Assembly: GCF_000204055.1 (NCBI RefSeq) | Contig: NW_006768791.1 | Span: 1-64,000 of the forward strand | Reading direction: 5' to 3' | DNA from: Melampsora larici-populina 98AG31 | Taxonomy: Eukaryota; Basidiomycota; Pucciniomycetes; Pucciniales; Melampsoraceae | Length of the DNA: 64,000 nt | Part shown: positions 34,876-45,051 of the stretch, one piece after another | How the letters are laid out: every line of letters begins with the position of its first letter | Numbering within the stretch: position 1 is the stretch's first letter | The notes under the pieces: generated by a model | Database searches by the model: none | What the model saw: only the letters and a program-made list of their open reading frames with translations | Told to the model about the DNA's origin: nothing | Made by a program: the position numbers and the translations under genes

Positions 34876-35545
34876 TGTTGGAACCAAGTTTCTGTTATAA
34901 GATTTCATTAAGGGTACTCAAAGTAAGTATGTACGTGTACATACTTTTTGCTATATACTTTTTTTGGCGGGGAAGGCGAGGCCAAAAGTATATTTTTTTT
35001 CTTTGTCCCCGCCAAAAAAAGTATGTAGCGAAAAGTATGTAGCGCTACATACTTTGCTTTGAGTACCCTTATTGTGTTGCGTAGGATGAATTACAATTAC
35101 ATATTAAAATAAACTTGTACAATGTCTGATACTCAATACATTTTGTTTCTAAACCTAACCTTGTTTTGTATCGGCAGATCTAGTATCAAACTTGTCTCTC
35201 GAGAAAACTTCTTACTTCTTCTTCATCAATCTTAGAAGTTTTCTCACACAACAAACATCATCTCCAAATAACCTCTCCGGACCATCACTGTCCCTCCTAG
35301 TTTATCTGACTGATATTTGTTGTTGTTTGATCTTGATCAGGTATGCTGTGTTCTAATAATTGTTTTCATTTCCAGTTTCATTTATGTGTTTGTTTAGATA
35401 AAAAGAAATATTATCAATCTTAGAAGTTTTCTCACACAACAAACATCATCTCCAAATAACCTCTCCGGACCATCACTGTCCCTCCTAGTTTATCTGACTG
35501 ATTTTGTTGTTGTTTGATCTTGATCAGGGATCTGAGATCCCAATA
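34876..35545 (+). repeat. 5' LTR of the copia element (with nested MITE)
   Basis: Contains two direct copies of a ~115-bp block (35225-35340 and 35413-35527), each ending ttgatcttgatcag. The first is followed by gtatgctg and the second by ggatctg; the same arrangement is in the 3' LTR. Confidence 0.9.
34910..35070. mobile_element. 161-bp MITE nested in the 5' LTR
   Basis: Perfect 14-bp inverted ends AAGGGTACTCAAAG, with further palindromic tatgtac/tacata and ggcgggg...ccccgcc blocks inside; ATT duplications at 34907-34909 and 35071-35073. Absent from the 3' LTR, so it inserted after the retrotransposon. Confidence 0.9.
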
Positions 35546-35933
35546 GGTTATGAGCCCAGGCTTACAGCTTTAAACAATTCTCGATACTCAACGATAGTAG
35601 ATTAAAGTTATAAATACGATCTCTTGGCACGAGAAACCGTCTAATTTAAACTTGAAATACTTTTAATCGAACCTGGTATTGTTCCAGATTCTTCCGATAA
35701 TTGAATTAGGCATTCGAATCTTTCATTTCGAAGTCCGGAGAACCATAATACCTCAATTCAATTGTCAAACCTTAGTGATACAGTCTTAACCCCACGAAAA
35801 CTATATCACTCTGGATCCGACAGAACCTACAGATCCCAGTCAATCTGACCAACCCACCCTCCCAAACTCAACTGTCGATCCTGAACCAAACAATCCGTCG
35901 ATCTCTACCCCACATACAGAGTCGAAGGAAGCC

Positions 35934-38900
35934 GTGACGCCTCCTGTCATGTCTTCCAACGCCAACGTTTCGCACTCTTCACTTCTACTAGCACAAATAC
36001 CGAAGCTCAACCACACCAACAAGGTTGATTGGGTACTTGAAATCAAAACGTACCTGAAGAGTCGCAAACTTTGGAAACACGTAGAACGCGACACCTCCCT
36101 ATCTGAGACCGATGCAAAAGATTTCGATAAGGTCGAGCAGCTCGAAGCTGAACGCGCGTCTGTTCTAGAAGTCATTAGATGCACGGTTGAGCCTACTCGC
36201 TTACCTGCTATTCGGGGAATCGAAGACCCCAAGAAAGCATATGAGCTTTTACATGCCCAAGCTTCTCAAGACGACGGCTTGGAAGTGGCTGCACTCATAG
36301 CCAAAGTTGCTACCGTACGCTTTAACGGTTCCGAAACAATTTCCACCTTCCTTGATGGGATCAGTGATCTACATACACAAATCGCAGAGGCCACTGCAAG
36401 TGATGATGATCTGAAGATTAGCGACAATCTTTTAGCTGTTTTCCTTCTTCTAAGTTTTCCAAGCGATCAATTTGCAACGATTCGAGATCAAATGTTTGGA
36501 GATATGAAGAATCTCACAACATCGAAAGTCGTATCCCGTCTACGAACGAAGTCTGCTCTCAGCACAGTTGATGAGAACCCGATAGCCATGGCTGCTTTGA
36601 TCAAGCATCCGCCTGCTCCAGCTCATCGTCTGACAATCCCTCGTACCGATAAATCCCCCAATGCACCTTGTGTTCTACAAGAGCACTGGCAGTTCACGCA
36701 CACTAACGGTGTATGCATGAAGCAGAGGCGAAACCGTGGTCCAACTCGACCGATGAATAGTAGTCAGCCATCATCCAACCAAGGGCTTACTGATTCAGAG
36801 AAGATACAAAGGTATAATCAGCTCGCAGCTGTTGGAGTTGTCGGGTTTAATACCGAAGCTTCATCTCAACCGACTCAGGCAACTACTCCGACACCGAGTA
36901 CTGCAGCCCCTGTTCCAAATCATACCAGTGAAGCGGCATGCCAGTTTGCGACATCCTACAATACAATTGCGACACCGGTAATTGACGAGGTCTCATTCGT
37001 TGCTTCACCAAGCTATCCATCTCCATCTGACACTCACAAAGCCACGCTAGCCGACACTGCTTGCAACAGGCACATGTTTGGAGACGCGCTGATGCTTGAT
37101 GATCTACGTGATGTTGCTCCAGTATGGATTAATGTGGCAAATGCCGATAACTCGTCCCGCATTGTTGCCACCAAGATGGGTACGGCAAAGCTTCACGCTT
37201 TTGGACCGGATGGATCGCCTTCTCTTGTTGAAATACCCAACGTTCTTTACTCACCGTCTCTTCCTGCAAACCTCATTTCGGTCACTGAGCTATACGAATC
37301 TGGGTTCAAGATGGTTGATCCACACTATGGCACGAACACCAATGATCTCAACATGTATTTCTCGAACTCGAAGCACATCCTTCCAGCTTACAAGGATGCC
37401 GGTCCCGGTGGATTCTGGAAGTTCTATCATTACTCCGAACCACGTGCGTCTTTCGTCAAGTCATCAAATCCTAACAATACTGACTTATGGCATCAACGGT
37501 TTGGTCATCTAAATCACAGGAGTACCTCAAGTGTCATGGAGGATGTCCTACGACTTAATCCGGATGCATCAAAGACTTGCGAAGCCTGCACCTTGGGGAA
37601 ACAGGCGAGGAGCAGCCATACTGGCGCTTTGCCGAGGTCTGAAATCCCTGGTTATCGGGTGCATTGTGATCTCGCAGGTCCATTTCCTGCTGCAAGTACT
37701 GGGGGTTATCTTTACACTATGGTACTTATAGATGATGCTACTCGCAAAAATTGGGTTATACTTCTTAAAACAAAATCTCAGGCGTTTGAGGCCTTTAAAC
37801 AATTTCATTCAATGCTTTCAAATCATGCTCCTAATAATAAAATTTCTGTGTTCAAAACCGACCGAGGTGGAGAATTTACAAGTAATGAATTCAATCAATA
37901 TCTTCGTGAAAATGGCATAGTGCATGAAATGGGCCCACCTGAGAGTCCTGAACAAAACTCTGTAGTGGAGCGTTTCAACAGGACTGCTGCTTCACGCCTA
38001 CGAGCTCAGCTTATACACGGCAATCTGCCTGTTCGTCTTTGGGGTGAGGTAATGATGGCGACATCATTTGTTCTCAACCTGTGTCCCTCCAAATCTGTAA
38101 AGTTCAACTGTCCCGAATATGCGTGGCAGACGCTTGTGCTCAACATGAAAGTGCCTAACCTCCCGTACAACCGACTAAGGGTCATTGGTTGCTTAGCGTA
38201 CTCCATTCCACCTGGTCATCAAAACAAACTGATTCCACGTTCAATAAAGACGATAATGGTAGGGTACGAGAAGAATTCAAACGCGTATCGGCTCTGGGAT
38301 CCGAAATCCAATCGCATCATGATTTCCAATGACGTGATATTTGATGAAGGTTCTTTTCCCCTTCGGCATCTTGACAAGTCGACAACGGAAGAACTGACGA
38401 TTCTAAATGATGATTCATGGGATGAAGTCTGGGATATTCCTACCTCATCACAATCAACCACTGACACAATTCATGACTTTCTGCAAATCCCTACTCCTCC
38501 TGCAATACCACCACCTGTACCACGACAATCAGAGCGAGGAGCAGCCCCAGTTGAACGACTTGGGAATCTGATAGGCTATCACACCGTCGCGGAACTCAAT
38601 CAAGCTTCAATTAGCCAGACTGACGATGGTCCAGAAAATGATGAACCATCATACTCTCAAGCAATGAAAGGTCCAAATCGAGAAGAATGGTTAGCAGCAA
38701 TGGCAGAGGAGTTTATGTCCTTACAAATTCATGAAGTAGGTCGCCTTGTGGAACCTCCTCCAGATGCTAACATCTTACCCGGCATGTGGCGACTCAAACA
38801 AAAGAGGGATGAATTCTCACAAATCACTAAGTACAAGGCTCGTTGGGTAGCTGGCGGCAATCATCAAATCAAGGGCGTTGATTTCGACTCCACATATGCT

Positions 38901-40208
38901 TCAGTTGGCCTGACCGACACCTTACAAACCCTATACGCTCTTGCTGCTACGGACGATCTAGAAATGGAGCAGTTTGATATCGAGACGGCTTTTCTGAACG
39001 GGAAGATTAAGCATCGTGTTTATGTTTGTCAAGTAACGGGATTCAGAGATACATCAAAGCCTAAACATGTAGTAGAACTCGACAGATCTCTTTACGGTAC
39101 TTGTCAAGCGCATCGAGAGTTCAATGACGACTTTGACACCAAACTCAAAAGCATGGGATTCAAAGTCTGTCCTGTTGACAACTCCTTGTACACTCTGAGG
39201 GATGGAGACTTATTCATACATATACCTATGCACGTTGACGACGGCATGGCTTTTTCAAACAGCAAGTCTTTCTTAAAGCAGTTTCGAACCAATCTCAGCC
39301 AACACTACAAATTCCGTTGGAACGAAAACCCGTCTCTCCACCTCGGCATACACATCAAACGTGACCGGTCTCAACGAACCATAACTCTAGATCAGTCTCA
39401 TTACTGTGACGCGATGCTCGAACGCTTTGGTATGTCTCAATGCAATGGAGTCAAGACACCATTGCCCCAAAACATCAGACTAACAACTCTGTCTCTTGAG
39501 GAATCAGAGGAAATAGAGGAGTACCGGTGTGCCGTCGGAATGCTCAATTTTCTTTCAGTGCAGACCAGACCGGACATAGCCTATGCGGTCAGTTATCTTT
39601 CACGTTTCAATTCCCGCCACAACCAAACGCATTGGGCAGCAGTCAAACATCTACTACGCTACGTGCGGCGAACGTCATCTTTCGACCTAATGTTTGGGAC
39701 GAGCAAGGCTAAGAACTTACCAGTTGAGGGATATGCTGATGCGGATTACGCTGGGGACATTGACACGAGGAGGTCAACTACGGGTTTTGTGTATTTTGTG
39801 AAGGGATCTTTGGTATCATGGAAAAGTCGTCGACAGCATTGTGTAACTCTTTCAACTACTGAGGCAGAATATTTAGCTATAGGAGATTGTGCAAAGCATG
39901 GATTATGGTTATGCCGATTACTCGAACATTTACATCAGCAGTCAAGTATCAGTGTTCCCATCAAACTTCCACTATCAAATGATAATCAAGGGGCGGTGTT
40001 TTTGTGCAATGAAGCTTCGGTCAATAATAAATCAAAACATATAGATATAAGACATCACTTTATAAGAGAATTGACGCGTGAAGGAAAAATTACGGTTTCA
40101 CATGTTTCCACAAAGGAAATGCCTGCTGATGTGCTGACGAAGGCTGTAGGAGCTAACATTTTATCAAGTAGTTATGATCAGTTAGGTTTATCTCAAATCA
40201 AAAAGTAG
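35934..40208 (+). CDS. Copia gag-pol polyprotein (gag, protease, integrase, RT, RNase H)
   Basis: Encodes everything needed for copy-and-paste movement in a single 1424-aa frame. Order seen: gag-like N-terminus (IPKLNHTNKVDWVLEIKTYL); a degenerate zinc-knuckle-like C..H..C segment near 240-262; protease with LADTACNRHMFGD (DTA in place of the usual DSG/DTG); pre-integrase LWHQRFGHLNH and CEACTLGKQ; integrase with D in HCDLAGPF, D in FKTDRGGEF and E in EQNSVVERFNR; RVT_2 reverse transcriptase with KARWVAGG, FDIETAFLNG and MHVDDGMAF (HVDD in place of YVDD); RNase H with GYADADYAGD, STTEAEYLA and ADVLTK. There are no stops or frameshifts. The domain order IN before RT defines Copia. Confidence 0.95.
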   Translation: MTPPVMSSNANVSHSSLLLAQIPKLNHTNKVDWVLEIKTYLKSRKLWKHVERDTSLSETDAKDFDKVEQLEAERASVLEVIRCTVEPTRLPAIRGIEDPKKAYELLHAQASQDDGLEVAALIAKVATVRFNGSETISTFLDGISDLHTQIAEATASDDDLKISDNLLAVFLLLSFPSDQFATIRDQMFGDMKNLTTSKVVSRLRTKSALSTVDENPIAMAALIKHPPAPAHRLTIPRTDKSPNAPCVLQEHWQFTHTNGVCMKQRRNRGPTRPMNSSQPSSNQGLTDSEKIQRYNQLAAVGVVGFNTEASSQPTQATTPTPSTAAPVPNHTSEAACQFATSYNTIATPVIDEVSFVASPSYPSPSDTHKATLADTACNRHMFGDALMLDDLRDVAPVWINVANADNSSRIVATKMGTAKLHAFGPDGSPSLVEIPNVLYSPSLPANLISVTELYESGFKMVDPHYGTNTNDLNMYFSNSKHILPAYKDAGPGGFWKFYHYSEPRASFVKSSNPNNTDLWHQRFGHLNHRSTSSVMEDVLRLNPDASKTCEACTLGKQARSSHTGALPRSEIPGYRVHCDLAGPFPAASTGGYLYTMVLIDDATRKNWVILLKTKSQAFEAFKQFHSMLSNHAPNNKISVFKTDRGGEFTSNEFNQYLRENGIVHEMGPPESPEQNSVVERFNRTAASRLRAQLIHGNLPVRLWGEVMMATSFVLNLCPSKSVKFNCPEYAWQTLVLNMKVPNLPYNRLRVIGCLAYSIPPGHQNKLIPRSIKTIMVGYEKNSNAYRLWDPKSNRIMISNDVIFDEGSFPLRHLDKSTTEELTILNDDSWDEVWDIPTSSQSTTDTIHDFLQIPTPPAIPPPVPRQSERGAAPVERLGNLIGYHTVAELNQASISQTDDGPENDEPSYSQAMKGPNREEWLAAMAEEFMSLQIHEVGRLVEPPPDANILPGMWRLKQKRDEFSQITKYKARWVAGGNHQIKGVDFDSTYASVGLTDTLQTLYALAATDDLEMEQFDIETAFLNGKIKHRVYVCQVTGFRDTSKPKHVVELDRSLYGTCQAHREFNDDFDTKLKSMGFKVCPVDNSLYTLRDGDLFIHIPMHVDDGMAFSNSKSFLKQFRTNLSQHYKFRWNENPSLHLGIHIKRDRSQRTITLDQSHYCDAMLERFGMSQCNGVKTPLPQNIRLTTLSLEESEEIEEYRCAVGMLNFLSVQTRPDIAYAVSYLSRFNSRHNQTHWAAVKHLLRYVRRTSSFDLMFGTSKAKNLPVEGYADADYAGDIDTRRSTTGFVYFVKGSLVSWKSRRQHCVTLSTTEAEYLAIGDCAKHGLWLCRLLEHLHQQSSISVPIKLPLSNDNQGAVFLCNEASVNNKSKHIDIRHHFIRELTREGKITVSHVSTKEMPADVLTKAVGANILSSSYDQLGLSQIKK

Positions 40209-40222
40209 TGAGCAGGGGGGGC

Positions 40223-40729
40223 TGTTGGAACCAAGTTCTGTTATAAGATTCATTGTGTTGCGTAGGATGAATTACAATTACATATTAAAATAAACTTGTA
40301 CAATGTCTGATACTCAATACATTTTGTTTCTAAACCTAACCTTGTTTTGTATTGGCAGATCTAGTATATCAAACTTGTCTCTCGAGAAAACTTCTTACTT
40401 CTTCTTCATCAATCTTAGAAGTTTTCTCACACAACAAACATCATCTCCAAATAACCTCTCCGGACCATCACTGTCCCTCCTAGTTTATCTGACTGATATT
40501 TGTTGTTGTTTGATCTTGATCAGGTATGCTGTGTTCTAATAATTGTTTTCATTTCCAGTTTCATTTATGTGTTTGTTTAGATAAAAAGAAATATTATCAA
40601 TCTTAGAAGTTTTCTCACACAACAAACATCATCTCCAAATAACCTCTCCGGACCATCACTGTCCCTCCTAGTTTATCTGACTGATATTTGTTGTTGTTTG
40701 ATCTTGATCAGGGATCTGAGATCCCAATA
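40223..40729 (+). repeat. 3' LTR of the copia element
   Basis: 507 bp, TGTTGGAACC...ATCCCAATA, near-identical to the 5' LTR apart from the missing MITE and a few substitutions. It directly follows a purine-rich tract. Confidence 0.95.
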
Positions 40730-40833
40730 TGCAGTTGCAATGTATGTAATGGACGTTTTTGGTCCTACTTTTATTTTGCTTCAAGCCTTGTTCATTTACA
40801 AACAAAACGGGTATATTGAAGTAGCAACATTTG

Positions 40834-41046
40834 AGCCAATACAGGCTACTTCTCAGGCCATGATTTTCTTTTTAGCGGTAAGTCCCTCGCTCAAGCCTCG
40901 GGCCTTTGGCGAGGGACTTTGATAAGTTTGTAACAAGCCCGTAGTAAAAATCGAATGGTTTCAAATGAAGGAAATATAGACATCAAACACTGAATTACTT
41001 TGTTTGATCCTTCTCTTACTTGAATTTCTTTCACACCAATTTTAAA
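40834..41046 (-). repeat. Right arm of the inverted repeat around the copia insertion
   Basis: Inverted copy of 34377-34604, including the piece that in the left arm belongs to the paralog-2 upstream region (ttctttcacaccaatttta). After 41046 a ~40-bp piece of the same repeat (cctcgggcctttggcgaggg...) recurs directly. Confidence 0.85.
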
Positions 41047-41090
41047 GCCTCGGGCCTTTGGCGAGGGACTTTGATAAGTTTGGCTTGTTA

Positions 41091-41612
41091 GAGCATCCCC
41101 AACGCGCCGCCGGAAACGTAACCTTTACATAGGGTTTACCTAGCATTTCTGACAGAAACGTAATGTCAAAATTACGTTTGCAAAGATTTTCCGAAAAACA
41201 GCCTCCAGCGCGAGTAAAAAGTCGCACAGTTGGCCATGGGTGCGATTTCGTTTATTCCGCCAGCTGGAATACGTACGGTTTGTTCCAATTGTTTCTAGCT
41301 GAGAGCATCCCCCTCGGAAAACGTGATTTCTCACAATTTGGACACGTTGAGACCACGAAACTCGCCTCTTTCGTTCCTTCGTGTCCTATCTCAAAGCTTG
41401 AAGCACACATTACCACGACCTCGATCAGATCAAGCGGCCAATCCATGCGATTGATCTGATCGTGTCCTATCCTTAGACAGGGGTAGAAAACTGAATCTCT
41501 TATTCAGCTTGCGCGGTGCTGCCTACTGAAGCTGAAGCTGAAATACAGGTGTCCAAGTGTCATTTGTGACACCTGTACCAGGTTTCCAGTTCCCGGCGCG
41601 TTGGGGATGCTC
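41091..41612. mobile_element. PIF/Harbinger-type MITE, 522 bp
   Basis: Ends GAGCATCCCCAACGCG and its exact complement, flanked by TTA on both sides (41088-41090, 41613-41615). GAGCATC.CCAAC termini with TTA duplications are a classic PIF/Harbinger signature. An extra internal gagcatcccc at ~41304 may mark an older nested or deleted end. Open frames inside are short and unconserved. Confidence 0.85.
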
Positions 41613-41884
41613 TTAGGGCTTGTTTGAAAATCGCGACTCAAGTTAGATTTTAAGCCTGTTTTCTACAGCGGCCCAACGCTCAGAACTTGAACTTTATCAG
41701 CTATCCTAATTAGATACATCCTCATTCCTCACCCGGTGTTGTTTTCTCTTGGGGTAGCGGGCTAGGAGGGGTGCATCGGAAACCGACCGAGACGAGGCAG
41801 AAAAGTGGAAAGAAGTGCAAAATGCAGAGTTGTGCCCCTGTTTGTGCCACTTCAGTATCTAGTCGTGAAAATCGCAATAGTAAG

Positions 41885-42558
41885 CAGTCGCGTTTCAGGA
41901 TACCACAGCGGATTGCTTTATCAGTGTTTATGATATCGCAGGATCAATGCCTGCACATACCCTTTTGGTAACACGGCCGGACCCACTCATACGCATGAAT
42001 CGACACCAGCTCTTCATCCGGAATTTCATGCGTGATGAGGTCACCGACTGGAATGTGTGTTATGCAGTTGTGTTTCAGCATACCGCAGCGGATTGATTCA
42101 TCGGATTCGGTGGTATGACCAATGTGCTCGCAGGACCAGTTCCTGCGTTTGCATACTATTCTAGAGACTTGAGCCGGACCGCCGAAACCCACCCATGACA
42201 GGAATAGAACGGCGGCTCGCAAGCTCGGGCGTGAAGAGGTCACCGCCTGGTATGTACTTGAAGGAACAGGCTGGATGACGTAGCAGCAGTAGCATCGGCT
42301 TCATCGATAAAGCAATTTTGAAATCGAGAACATCGCACTGGATCCACAACAATCAAAGAGCTTAACAACCACATTTTTCTGAGGGTGTGAGAATGCCTTC
42401 AGCGTTGCAATTTAGTCCGCTAGTATCGAAATGATTATGGTAGGCCTTCAGCCATACAGATACATCAGAATTCGCGTATCTGGGTTCGATCAAGTCTATG
42501 AAGATTTGAGAAATTTGTAAAATCTCTTGTAGTTTAGAAGAGGCTGGACCAGTAAGCA
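41885..42558 (-). pseudogene. Decayed Cys-motif protein region with two ~180-bp tandem repeats
   Basis: Two diverged head-to-tail copies at about 41885-42063 and 42064-42245 share gtttcag.ataccgcagcggatt, gcagga...tgc and gatgaggtcaccg words. On the minus strand each copy would encode IPxGDLxT...SI...C...W/*SC...IRCGxLKxxC, but the frames are broken by a frameshift near 42150 and a TGA where the other copy has Trp. Upstream, a 65-aa open frame (42362-42559) follows a hydrophobic stretch (FTILAILMLTGPASS) with no ATG before it. It looks like the remains of a secreted Cys-containing protein; the family is unknown. Confidence 0.4.
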
Positions 42559-42560
42559 TC

Positions 42561-43389
42561 AGAATGGCGAGGATTGTGAAGTGAAGGAAGTGAAGGGATC
42601 AAAAGGAGTTACGGTCAATCTGATCATGACGTCATATCAAAAACCAGTTGCTTTCCCTGTACTTTTTGTGATCGAGCCCCTGCTCCGACTCAGCACTCAA
42701 CACTCAACAATATCGACAGAGCCTGATCTGCCGCCTGATCTAGCGCATTTCTTTTGCTTTTGGATGGGCTTACATTCGACAGTTTGATTTCTTTTTGGTT
42801 TCGTGCTAAGAGAACGCGAGATAAGCAACGATAGTCAACTTAACTAACATGGTTAACATTAAAATAAAACACTCGAAGATGGCTCATGCCTATTCAAATC
42901 ACCTAATAATTGATGTAGGCAAGTAAGATACCATTCAAACTTTCCGTCTATAGCCAAGGAAGATGGCAAGGTAAGTGTGAATCGCTCGATCTGAGGTTTT
43001 TCGCCCGAAGTAATGATAGCCATCTATCCTTTGACTACATGCCTTCTGACTATCCCTATCCTTATCTCGCCTTCTCATAAGCTATCAGATAGAGTAATGA
43101 ATTCATATAAAAGCAACCCAATTGATCGTTGGATTCCTCACTTTCCTCACTCAGTAAATCAGTTCTACACACTTTAAGTAACCACATCCACCAATCCTCT
43201 TCAACTTTGTCTTCATCAGTCTTAACTTCAACAACTTTTGATAAACTATTAAGCCATCAGTCCCAAACACTTACTTTGCATTTGACTTGAACTTCGACCC
43301 TAACACATCAAACAAACAATAAAGATTTTTCAGCTTGCTGGTTCTTGCAATAATCTATCTTAACAAATTCAGTCAAATTAAAACAACAA
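42561..43389. other. Intergenic, promoter of the 231-aa gene
   Basis: No gene seen. The last ~250 bp before 43390 are C/T- and CAA-rich, as expected for a fungal 5' leader. Confidence 0.4.
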
Positions 43390-44244
43390 TGCCAATCGGT
43401 CGACCCGCCACACCATTTCGTGAGTTTTAACTTCAAAGAACCTAAAAACAAACTGAAGTCGAAGTTGAGATTAACTTGTTTTTCAATTTCATTATTGACA
43501 GCTGATATGGATTCTGATCGTGATGATGATGAACCACAAAGTCAACCAAGCCATCCTCGACCTCCTTCAAACGGTAAGTGACATCAGATTCTCCTCGAAA
43601 GACAGTAAAGCACATCATCTAAAATAATCCATAATCGATCATGAATCACAGTTCGTAATTACCTCGATAACTCTGGAGTATTGATCACTGGAAGGATTAG
43701 AAGACCAAATCAAACATCAATGATACCGATCCCAAGCCCAACTGATTCAAGTTCAAGAAGACCTTCAAAAGACATCAAACCATTGACTCATCATCACCAC
43801 CATAAACCTGAAGCTTTAGTCGCAGACTTAAGTTCAAGTAACGGCAAGAACCTCAAGAGACTTTCATTAATTCTAAAAGGCGATCCAAATGAAATCCTAA
43901 AACCATCCAAGAAATCTATCCATCCAAACACTTCAGTCAATTCTCATCGCAACAATCTAGATCATCCATCTACTTCAAGTTCTACTCCGGGACTTAGTTC
44001 TAGTTCTAGTTTGACTCCTACCTCTGGTTCTAGTTCTACTTCAAACGGTTTAGGTAAATTACAACAAGAACAACTTTTACATTTATCAAAACTAAAAGAA
44101 AAACAAAAAGAAAAGAAAAAAGATGAAGATTCTAATCGGAAACGTGCTCAAGAATTGAAAACTAAGATTTGTGAAGATACATTTAAAGATAACAGACTTT
44201 ATACTCTTGATCGAATTAAAACTTTTGGTATTGGTTATGGTTAA
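43390..44244 (+). CDS. Unknown 231-aa low-complexity protein
   Basis: Three exons, 43390-43420, 43502-43573, 43652-44244; 232 codons with consistent phases and good gtgagt/gtaagt donors. The predicted protein is soluble: acidic start (DMDSDRDDDE), a short ordered-looking block YLDNSGVLITGRIRRPNQT, a His run (HHHHH), a Ser-rich middle (STSSSTPGLSSSSSL), a Lys/Glu coiled coil (LSKLKEKQKEKKKDED), and a terminal block LKTKICEDTFKDNRLYTLDRIKTFGIGYG that could be the conserved part. I do not recognise it. It is tail to tail with the Argonaute gene. Confidence 0.7.
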
Positions 44245-45051
44245 ACTCTTTGATGATTGTTTTTGTATTTCATTTGATTCTTTTTTTTGGTTCTTTAAAA
44301 TCATTGTGACCGGTTTTCATGTCTTTTCATTTATCTTCTTTAACAAAAACTTAAATTAAGCTGGTTTGATTTTCTCATCTGTCTCTTTATTATTATTATG
44401 ATCTACAATTACGAACTTTATGCAACATTTTATCATTCCTACTTTTTCCAAAAAAGAGAATCTTTTTCACTGACAGTGATACTGCAGAGTCTGAGTCCAC
44501 TGCCCCCACCAAAACAACCTATTCTTGATGATTTCACAAGAGAGTATATCTGACGCGCCCTTTATGTGATAGTGCAATCGAAACAAGATTCCAAACAATC
44601 AAGGTGCGCTTTCTTGACATCACGAAATCTATCGTGTTCGATCTCTTGAGAAATATAAATTTTGAATTGACAAAACAAAAATTCACGACCTTGCATGTGC
44701 ATATCTCTCCTAGTTGGAAACATTTATGTCAATTCAAATCTATTTGAGATGATTCGTTTGTTTTGCGAATAACAAGATGATATATCTTCTTTAATTTTGT
44801 TTATATTATTATATCCTACAGGATTAAAATGATTGAGATATTTGATTCAGTAAATCAGATGAATTACAATGTATGGTAGAATATTTTGAACCGATATCAT
44901 TAATTCGCAGTATACAAAAAGACAAGCGAACAAGACTAATCAATTTATTCTTCATGAAGATGAGATATATGCGAGAAGTACAGGAAGAAATCCCCAATCA
45001 AAATGCAATAATCAACTTAACACACGATGCGAAATGTCATTGGAACCAGTT
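44245..45051. other. Convergent intergenic region
   Basis: 3' flanks of the 231-aa gene and of Argonaute. A T-rich stretch follows the stop at 44244. Nothing else identified. Confidence 0.4.

Larger units (their letters stand above)
34876..40729 (+). mobile_element. Intact Ty1/copia LTR retrotransposon, ~5.85 kb
   Basis: Two LTRs (34876-35545 and 40223-40729), both beginning TGTTGGAACCAAG and ending GATCCCAATA, flanked by a 5-bp target duplication TGCAG (34871-34875, 40730-40734). The left LTR is longer only because of a 161-bp MITE; without it and its duplication the LTRs are 506 and 507 bp and nearly identical, so insertion was recent. One uninterrupted gag-pol frame of 1424 aa lies between. 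A polypurine tract (agcagggggggg-like) directly precedes the 3' LTR. The bases after the 5' LTR (ggttatgagcccagg) are the expected primer-binding position; I could not assign the tRNA. Confidence 0.95.

Noticed and set aside
41163..41459. 98-codon frame inside the 41-kb MITE
   Set aside because: Entirely within a non-autonomous element with TTA duplications; no conserved motif.
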